Assembly (NCBI GenBank): GCA_022813625.1
Contig: JAKLMB010000066.1
Location: 1-15,863, forward strand
From: Aaosphaeria pasadenensis
Lineage: Eukaryota > Ascomycota > Dothideomycetes > Pleosporales
Length of the DNA: 15,863 nt
Reading direction: 5' to 3'
The notes under the pieces were generated by a model. It made no database searches and was not told the DNA's origin. It worked only from the letters and a program-made list of their open reading frames with translations. A program made the translations under genes and the position numbers. Below, piece after piece: positions 9,291 through 15,863 of this stretch (the stretch's first letter is position 1; every line of letters begins with the position of its first letter).

Positions 9291-9890
9291 AGGCCATGGC
9301 AATTACCCATGTCCTGTCATGCTCGTTTATCAAAAAAGATAGCGGGGCTTGTCCTTGCTTGCGGGCTTGATTGCTTGCTTGCTTTCCTTCCTTCCCGTTC
9401 GTGTGTGTGTCAGCAGCGATTATCCATCAGCGTGAAACGCCCGTATTCCCTCATATCGCATTTTATGGTTCTTATTCTGTCTTCCCTTGCGTGCTGAGAT
9501 GTAGCATGTGCATCGCATGGGGCAGTGTGGGGGATACGAACAACCCGTCTTCCCACTGGCAGAACCTATTTTTCCCCCGGTTCATCATGCTATACTCACC
9601 AGGCCCTTGTCTGACTGTTCGTATTGGATCATGCGTTTTTGTTTTTGTCCTCTTGCTTCTCGACAGCGATTCAAGGGCATGCGGAGATTACGAACCCCGA
9701 CATTCCCAGCCCCTCCCCCCCTCCGTTGCCCATCATGCTCGGATCGAAATGCCCCAAATGAGATCTCACTAGCCTTGTGTTGCACAAAGATGATAATCTC
9801 GATAGTGCGTGGGCGCGTGGTAGAATGCAGCGTTCCGATGGCGGAGCTGAACCTGCAGAGGTGTACAGCAGTAGTTTAGTGTGGTAAGAG

Positions 9891-9911
9891 CAATCATGCA
9901 TGCTATGATTG
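9891..9911. repeat. 7-bp inverted repeat with 7-base loop
   Basis: CAATCAT (9891-9897) and ATGATTG (9905-9911) are exact reverse complements around GCATGCT. AT-rich and short, so it could be coincidental. Confidence 0.5.
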
Positions 9912-10781
9912 ATGATGCATTCTTTGCGGAGCTTGCGTCCCTACCCCGGAAGGCTCGTGGTGGCGACGGTGGTGAGTGGTTTGACGTCGGTAGACCGTAC
10001 TGTATACCTAGCAGCGAGCATCACTCGTGGCAGAAACATGTTCATCGGCTATGAATGATCTGATACCGTCGAGATCGGGGCGATGCTAGTTGTTATTTGT
10101 GACTCGGAAACCATGGATCCGAATGACCCTCTGGCGGCATCCTGCGTGAGTGCAATAAGATCTGCATCCTCGCTATGGCACGGACTATTCTAAGAGGCCC
10201 CGAGGTTCTGCAAATAATGTTCCCTTGCGTCACCCAATTGTAATACGTCGAGCACTGCTTATGAGACCATTCCGAACCTGGCTGATGCTCGGACCGGAGT
10301 TGCAAGGCAAAAACAAACAATCAAGTGTTCGGTGACTGGCCGATATTGATTACGCGATACACAGCTCGATAGGTTGGAGGATATATGCTAGTCAACTATG
10401 GGATAAGTTGCAATAAGACTCATGAATCCAATGATGATGCAAACAGGGGAAAGCGTCAACAACTCTCAGCTACCAAGTCGACTTAGTCTACGCCAACCAC
10501 ACAATTACACCGGTTCAATGCGCCCAAGCTGATTCATCTCCTCCAATAAAAACAACATGGGTCTGTGAAATATAATGACCACTTGACCAAAACTCCGTCA
10601 TCAAAATTCGTAGATGGTGATTTGAAAGGATGAGAAGGCAGGTTCTGCCAAGCTCAAGCGATAATCAATTGTCGCACAGCGACGGGATATCAAAGCGATT
10701 TTTTTAGGGCGGGCAAGGGGTATGCGAGATGCGAATATCGATGGGGTACGATAGAATGGGCACGCCGATGCGCCGATGGAT

Positions 10782-10805
10782 GTTCGTTCGTTCGTTCGTT
10801 CGTTC
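10782..10805 (+). repeat. GTTC tetranucleotide microsatellite, six units
   Basis: Six perfect GTTC units followed by GTTT, in the region expected to hold the 3' UTR of the zinc-finger gene (about 140 bp beyond its stop codon). Shorter GTTCGTTCG runs recur near 14875 and 14936. Confidence 0.9.
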
Positions 10806-10943
10806 GTTTTGCAGAGATTGCTAATAAATGAAATTGTTTTGGTAACAATCGAGGGTCCGAGGTAGCGCCAACTGCTCGTTCATCGCGACCATTGATGCTG
10901 ATATGCTACGCTCAATTGATATATGCTCAGGCCACCTAACGCC

Positions 10944-13337
10944 TCATGATTCGTCGTGTACTTCGTTAATAACATCTGGTTTAAGTGGGCTCGGTACTGA
11001 AGATCCCGTGATGGACCCGATCGAACCCACACGATCTTTTGATGGGGGCTGTTCGTCCTTCATGCATGCATTCTCGAGCATGTTTGTCCATTTTCCGCTA
11101 ACACCGCCATGGCTATGCTTCAAATGTTGTCTAAAATGATCCGGTCTGGTGATTGTCAGCAGGGACGAGGGCCGGCTTAGAGAAGCTACGTACCTGTAGA
11201 ATTTCTTTGCAGCATTGCACTCTCCGAATTTGTGGACATGGTTCAGGTGTTCAGACCTGGCTTCCCAATTCGGAGGATTTGGGAACTCTTCTCCACAGTA
11301 CCCGCACACATCAGCAGTAGCCACATGTGATGGCGCGGAGTGAAAAGCAGCTTGAACACCAGCCAATGCAGCACATGACCACGAGTGACGCCGCAGATGG
11401 AGCGAGTTTTGATGGCGCTCTGCCTCGTTTTTATTTTTAAACCGATTAGGACAATAGGCGCACGTATATTGCTTCTCTAGTTCGTGCATGCTATGCAGTC
11501 TTTCATGTTAGCAAAATGCACCCAATGGCGTTTTATGTAGGAAGACAGCATTGATTAATCACAGGAGGAATGGATGGGGATGCATCCTGGAGGTAGGGGA
11601 GGGATGGGGAGTGAACTAACCGTAATTCGTCCTCACTGTCGAATTTCTTCGGTTTTTTAGGACAGCACTCGCAAATGAATGCACCCGGAAGTCGGCCAGA
11701 GACTGAATTGTTTCGTGACTGGAGGATACTGTCTGTAGACATTTTGCGACTCTGCGAATGCTCATGCTCTGAGAGCCCATGGTGGTGGTGTGGTCTGGAA
11801 AGGGAAGCGCGCGGGCTAGGGTTTAGTGACCTATTAGCTGCATAAGGTGAGACAGGGACCAGGTCCGCTTCGGCTGAGGGGGATAATGCGCTTGGGGATA
11901 GTCGTTGATCACCGCTGTAGCTGGTCAGACTGCTGGCTTGTGAGATGCCATATGACGATGACGGAAATGATGCTGTGCGTTGGCTCAAGGACGAGGCTGT
12001 TGAGTGCGACCCCTGGTTTGCCGGGAAGCGTGACACGGGGGAATTGCGGCTGACGAGCATTTGAGCCGAGCGGCGGTGGTACAGGCTGGATTCAGGGTTG
12101 CCACCTGCTATCGGGCGATCTTCACGCGCAGCCTCCGAGGGCGGCGACGAAGCACGTCGTTTCGAGCCCACCTTGCAGCCCTGATACTCCTCCGAACCGG
12201 TCCGATCATTGATATTGAGGTCGCGCATGGCGCTCTCTTCCATGTGGAAATCGGGATCCGAGAAGATGCTATGATCGTAGCTACCGCGAGGATGGGTAGA
12301 GGACACGCTGATCTCGTCCAAGGTCCCTGGAGTTGACACACTCCCGTATCTGCGCTGCTGGGGCTCCACGGCCGAATTGGGCTCGTATACGGGACTTCGA
12401 AATCCCGAGAATGCGGGAGAAATTGCGCCCGAAGGCGGCCATCTTGAGGTGGATATGGGCGAATCGAGTGAGGGGTTCAATCGGTCGGGGACTGACAGAG
12501 GCTTCAGTTGGCCATTGAGCTTACTGAAGGCAGTAGTGCCTGTCTCTTGCGCGCTGACCGAGAGCAGAGGAGGCGCCGTAGTACGGGTAGGCGTGTTCGG
12601 TGTGTTTGGCCCGCCGATCTTGGAGAGGAGTTGTTTATCATAGGCTTGCGACGAGCTCTGTAGAGCTTTCTGGCCAAGCTGCCGTTCACTAGAGAATCTA
12701 CGGTCCATCGGATTAGTACATGTACATGAGGATTGGAGAAGAGCAAGTTGCTAGAGGCGTGTCGAGCGTAGACGCCCAAGTGGAAAGGACAATCGGTTGA
12801 CATGGACGAGTAAACAAGACATTCGAGGTTCCACGCGTTGGGGGTGGTTTTTTTCCTCCCGTGCCCCACATGTGCGAGAACGTACCTGTGATCTGCGAGG
12901 GATGGCCGATGCTTCCCGGCATCGTTGCCGCTGCCATTGGCAGGATTCTTGTAGTCATCTTCACTCTCTGGAGAGCCCATGTCGTCGGGTGACCGTGAGA
13001 TGGAAAGCTCTCGCGCTCTGTGTGCAGTTATCCCCACGGAAGCACCACCCCGGAGGCTAGAGCCATCCTTGACGCTAGCCGATCCGCCAATGGAGCTGTT
13101 GTTCCTGTTGCCCCATTTCCAACCAGGATCTTGGCCTTCATTGAGGTCATCGATGTAACGGGGAGGAGGCAAGGGTGGAGGCACCTCTTCGCGAGCACGA
13201 GGGATGGCCATGGCGGCGGAGGAGGTCGAGTAGGAGGGCAGGGAAGAGCGGTGGTGATGTGCGAGCGGGTGGAGGTGCAATGGGCCGGAATCATATATTC
13301 GTATCGACGGTGTTGAGCTGGTGGGCGGCATAGTCAT
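10944..13337 (-). CDS. C2H2 zinc-finger transcription factor, 675 residues
   Basis: A nuclear C2H2-type regulator conserved in filamentous ascomycetes; I cannot name a characterised ortholog with confidence. Exons in gene order are 13337-12886, 12697-11621, 11490-11194 and 11145-10944; introns are 188, 130 and 48 bp. Splicing gives DHR|FSSERQLGQ, DELR|MHELEKQYTC and KKFYR|PDHFRQHLK, all smooth. Residues 1-490 are low-complexity and Ser/Pro-rich, with PPPLPPPRYIDDL near 52-64, phosphorylation-like SP sites and an HHHH run. Zinc-binding residues are Cys493, 495 and 496 (divergent first finger), Cys520-x2-Cys523-x12-His536-x4-His541 (canonical), Cys549, Cys572-x2-Cys575 with His591, 594 and 596, Cys601, then a His-rich FRQHLKHSH ending near 621. 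The rest is a Ser/Pro tail. The start at 13337 has a second ATG two codons later (13331). It stands alone, with long gene-free DNA on both sides. Confidence 0.94.
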
Positions 13338-13384
13338 GGCAACGACGGTGAGAAGCGCAAGCAGGGATTTGACTCGCCACTAGG

Positions 13385-13406
13385 GAGCCTCAGGGAGATG
13401 AGGCTC
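13385..13406 (-). promoter_or_regulatory. Perfect 8-bp hairpin in the zinc-finger gene leader
   Basis: GAGCCTCA (13385-13392) and TGAGGCTC (13399-13406) are exact complements with a 6-base loop. The structure lies 48-69 bases before the start codon at 13337, with no ATG in between on the sense strand, so it would be in the 5' leader of any mRNA starting upstream. Alternatively, part of it could fall in a leader intron (GTACGA...CCCTAG). Confidence 0.6.
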
Positions 13407-13937
13407 GTACCAATAAATGTCAGAGAGCCCGAAGTGGCAAGTAGAGTTGAATGGCAGAGGGTCCAAGCCGAGTGGAGAGTGTATGCGAGTTTAGACTGAC
13501 GAAAGCCAGCTGGGGTGATGCTGAGAATAGGTCAGGTCTTGGAAGTGTACTCCGTAGAGAGGAATGATGTTAGCTAGCAAGCAAGCATGCATGCAATGAC
13601 CATGCCCACTCCCAGGTGACGACAACCACGTTGTCGATAATGACCACGGGGAAGCCGAAAGGAGTATGTAACGAGCGACGGGAAGAACAGGAGATGGGAT
13701 GAAACGGGAGAAGAGGTGAACAGGTGAAGGGTAGGGAGGCAACTGGGGCGAGGTGAAGAGAGCACACCAAGGCGACGGCGAAATGTAAGTGTGACCCGAG
13801 CTCACGAGGAAGCTCTAGTTAGAAGCAATGCGCACCGAAGGCGAGCCGTATCATGGTGGTGAACGAACAAGCGGTGGCAGCATTGTTGAGGGTGATCGGG
13901 GGTGGGAGGGATTAGGGAAGAGGGGAGAAGAGTAGTT

Positions 13938-14004
13938 TAGGGTAGGGTAGGGTAGGGTAGGGTAAGGTAGGGTAGGGTAGGGTAAGGTAGGGTAAGGTAG
14001 GATA
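13938..14004 (+). repeat. Telomere-like (GGGTA)n array with G-quadruplex potential
   Basis: GGGTA/AGGTA pentamers run for about 65 bp. Five GGG tracts at 13940-13962 are separated by TA only, matching the intramolecular G-quadruplex pattern, and three more follow at 13970-13982. Scattered TTAGGG and GTTAGG copies occur nearby (about 13910 and 14118-14170). The unit is one T short of the canonical fungal TTAGGG. Confidence 0.9.
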
Positions 14005-14333
14005 GGATGGGATGGGAGAGGATTTGGGGGTTGGAAAAAAATAGTTGGTAGGCGTAGAACGGTAGGGTAGAGTACCTAGGGTAGAGTAGGGCAGTGACAG
14101 TGACAGGGAAGGGAAGGGTTAGGACAGGACAGGGCAGGCTAAAGGATTAGGGTGTAGGGTAGAGTTAGGGTGGGCATACGCCATAAGGCAGGGCAGGACA
14201 GGGCAGGGACAGGCAGGGAAGGGCAGGAACGGGGGGATAGGAACGGTAAGGAAGAGTAGTAGAAACTTCTGCTACTTCTCCTAGTGAGAAAAGAAGGAAT
14301 GAAAGAATGTGCGGCCCAGCCTGCCAGGTGCAT

Positions 14334-14516
14334 GTGTAGTGTGTAGTGTAGGTAGTAGTGTACGGAGTAGTGTGTAGTGTGTAGTGTGTAGTGTATGGTG
14401 CGTTGCCTTGTGCTTTGCGTTTTCTGTTCTGGTGTCGCCTTGTCTTGCCTCGCCTCGCCTTGCGTTTAGGTAGAATGGGTAGATGAGGGGAAGAATACGG
14501 TGTAGTGTGTAGTGTA
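14334..14516 (+). repeat. GTGTAGT heptamer repeats; a 17-mer occurring three times
   Basis: The exact 17-mer GTGTAGTGTGTAGTGTA is present at 14334-14350, 14379-14395 (inside a three-unit run from 14372) and 14500-14516. A related GTAGTGTGTAG is at about 15606. The copies are separated by unrelated sequence, so this is not a single uninterrupted microsatellite. Confidence 0.85.
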
Positions 14517-14660
14517 TACCTTGTATGGCGTACGCCGTACACAGTAGTGTTGTGGTGGTGGTTGATGTTGTTTATGGGGTAGGGTGACAGTGTATAGGGA
14601 ATAGGAATGGGTAGGGCATAGGGCGGGCATAAGGCACAGCCTGCGTAGGGCTGGGTCTTG

Positions 14661-14699
14661 CTGCTGCTGCTGCTGCTGCTGCTTCTGCTGCTTCTGCTC
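14661..14699 (+). repeat. CTG trinucleotide repeat
   Basis: Seven perfect CTG units (14661-14681), then interrupted CTT/CTG units to 14699. The - strand reads CAG; one frame there gives a Gln run, but it lies in the leader region with no other sign of coding. Confidence 0.9.
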
Positions 14700-15422
14700 C
14701 CGCTGCTCGGGGAGGCCCACCGAGAGCTGAAAGCTGAAAAAAAGAAACCATACGTACCTTCAAACTTTCAACCAACGACGTTCACCGTACTCTACTATTC
14801 GGCTCCACTCTGGGTACGCAAGGCAAGGTAGATAATAGCTATTATATGTTGCGAACGTTCTGCACAACCTTCTATCGTTCGTTCGGTGGATCCTAGTACC
14901 GACAAATAGTTCGCTCGATGGATGGTTCAGCACTTGGTTCGTTCGTCTGTCTGTCGTGTCTCCCTGGTGAGAACTTTGGCCCAACGTTGCCGGTGGTCGT
15001 CCTACACTACTAGACTACCGGAATGCTGCCGGTTGAACTTGCTGGTTGCCGGTTGCTGGTTGCTGATAATTGCGGTGGTGGATCGTTCGAGGTGCCTACA
15101 GCACATGGTAACACCTAGTTTCCTCTAACAAGCAGGCGAAAGGCGGCCATTCACTGGGTGCAGACAAGCACCAGAGAAAGGATTCGGTTCTCTCTTTTTT
15201 TCTGCGGGAGGGTGGCGTGCGGCGACGGCAGAACCTCGTGCTTCGCCCGTGCTAGGCAATGTACAGAGACAGAGGGAAAAGAGAGGTACAGGGTGGTGAG
15301 GGTTTTGCAGATGGAAGATGCGGGCAGCACAGATGGTACGACCAACGACCGACGACCGACTACTGGCGGAGCAAAGAAAAGAGTCGGTGGGGGTTGAAAG
15401 CGCACGAGGGAAGGGGAGAAAG

Positions 15423-15449
15423 GGACTGGACTGGACTGGACTGGACTGG
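15423..15449 (+). repeat. GGACT pentanucleotide repeat
   Basis: Five perfect GGACT units plus GG. Confidence 0.9.
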
Positions 15450-15788
15450 CACGACGACTGGATGGTGGTGGTCGATGTCTTGGGGCGAGGCCGTGAGGGG
15501 CGAGGGGCGAAGTGGATACTTTTTGTCTGAATTCTTCCCAAGCAAGAATTCCACAATGGCTCGAGGGTGAGATGGAACGAGGATGGTCGGTGTAGGTTGA
15601 ATCTTGTAGTGTGTAGGAGTAAGTGAGTAAGTGGGATGAGAATGGGGGATGTAGTGAGTGAAGAGAATTCCCCAGTTAATAATTGATGGTCCGCTCACGC
15701 TCTCAATAATAATCGTTAATGGCCCGAGGGAGGGTAAGAGACGCTGCAGCAAAGCACAAGCAGAATGAAGGTGTCCGACTCGCACCCT

Positions 15789-15808
15789 CACACACACACA
15801 CACACACA
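15789..15808 (+). repeat. CA dinucleotide microsatellite
   Basis: Ten perfect CA units, followed after a short break by another ACACACACA run (about 15820-15828). Confidence 0.9.
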
Positions 15809-15863
15809 TGCACTCAAGCACACACACAAACGCACGTACATGTATGTACCTACTGTACACCCC

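Larger units (their letters stand above)
7401..10943. other. Non-genic stretch between the CT-rich block and the zinc-finger gene
   Basis: No recognisable gene is found in 3.5 kb. Simple repeats include GAGAGAGAGAG (7596-7606), TGGCTGGCTGGCTG (7870-7883), the ACCCAT hexamer array (9255-9290) and the GTTC array (10782-10805). The longest open frame is 155 codons (8774-9241, +), unrecognised and overlapped by several - strand frames. The 3' UTR of the zinc-finger gene must start in its last few hundred bases, on the - strand. Confidence 0.55.
13338..15863 (-). promoter_or_regulatory. Long, repeat-rich upstream/leader region of the zinc-finger gene
   Basis: No protein gene is supported in these 2.5 kb. 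On the - strand (sense for the zinc-finger gene) about 13600-13800 is CT-rich, as expected near a fungal transcription start. Farther up lie the (GGGTA)n array, GTGTAGT repeats, CTG, GGACT and CA microsatellites. Several open frames here (for example 13491-13805, 104 codons, and 15360-15860, - strand) are repeat- or composition-driven but could act as upstream ORFs if transcribed. Confidence 0.55.

Noticed and set aside
9371..9772. 133-codon + strand frame with a hydrophobic, signal-like start
   Set aside because: It overlaps another long + frame (9508-9879) and a - frame, with no domain or consistent codon preference.
11021..11035. GATCGAACCC, resembling the reverse complement of a tRNA T-loop
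   Set aside because: It lies inside the last exon of the zinc-finger gene and has no matching acceptor stem or A-box.
12713..12964. Apparent continuation of the zinc-finger protein through 12698-12885, and the ATG beginning MDRRFSS as a separate start
   Set aside because: The 188-bp intron with an ACTAAT branch and CGTAG acceptor joins Arg151 to FSSERQLGQ, as expected for the family; the ATG lies inside the intron end.
14165..14542. 125-codon - strand frame rich in Tyr, Thr and His
   Set aside because: Its repeats are simply the translation of the GTGTAGT heptamer arrays.
15360..15860. 166-codon frame on the - strand with a Cys-Val repeat
   Set aside because: The repeat comes from the CA microsatellite, and the rest is low-complexity leader sequence with no recognisable domain.
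1..15863. tRNA, 5S rRNA or snRNA genes
   Set aside because: I checked each TTCGA/TCGAA occurrence by eye for a B-box with an A-box at the right distance and found none; no 5S-like or U6-like sequence was seen. This is not a model-based search.
1..15863. CRISPR array, transposon or secondary-metabolite cluster
   Set aside because: No regularly spaced repeats with unique spacers, no long terminal or inverted repeats, no transposase or reverse transcriptase motifs, and no backbone biosynthetic enzyme.

Overview
The window is nuclear DNA of a filamentous ascomycete, probably of the Eurotiomycetes type. The sequence shows small spliceosomal introns (48-55 bp, several with CTRAC or CTAAC-like branch sites), no bacterial operon structure, and proteins whose architecture is typical of these fungi. 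The class-level placement is an inference from protein resemblance, not the result of a search.

Four protein genes can be supported. Their exon structures below were derived by hand from frame continuity, GT/AG borders and family conservation. Left end: the 3' part of a secreted GH16 endo-beta-glucanase gene (+, stop at 532-534), cut off by the window edge. It converges on a five-exon TatD-family nuclease gene (-, 645 to 1797, or to 1947 with an N-terminal extension). The TatD gene diverges from a four-exon VFA1-like gene (+, 2307-3215) encoding a Vps4-associated ESCRT accessory protein. Right part: a four-exon C2H2 zinc-finger regulator of 675 residues (-, 10944-13337).

The rest is unusual for so compact a gene style. 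From 3216 to 10943 (7.7 kb) no gene is recognised. That stretch holds one short segment with coding-like codon use (about 5596-5765), a pyrimidine-rich promoter-like block (about 7150-7400), several inverted repeats and simple repeats. Upstream of the zinc-finger gene, 13338-15863 is a strongly strand-biased, repeat-laden leader/promoter region. It contains a telomere-like (GGGTA)n array with G-quadruplex potential, a 17-mer present three times, CTG, GGACT and CA repeats, upstream ORFs, and a perfect hairpin 48-70 bases before the start codon.

The four genes have no evident common pathway: cell-wall glucan hydrolysis, nucleic acid processing, endosomal sorting and transcription control. The layout (one convergent pair, one divergent pair, then a long gap before a regulator with a long upstream region) looks like ordinary fungal chromosome organisation. 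I see no CRISPR array, tRNA, rRNA, intact transposon or biosynthetic cluster. The best leads are the possible mitochondrial form of the TatD protein, two stop-free introns whose length is a multiple of three, and the structured upstream region of the zinc-finger gene.
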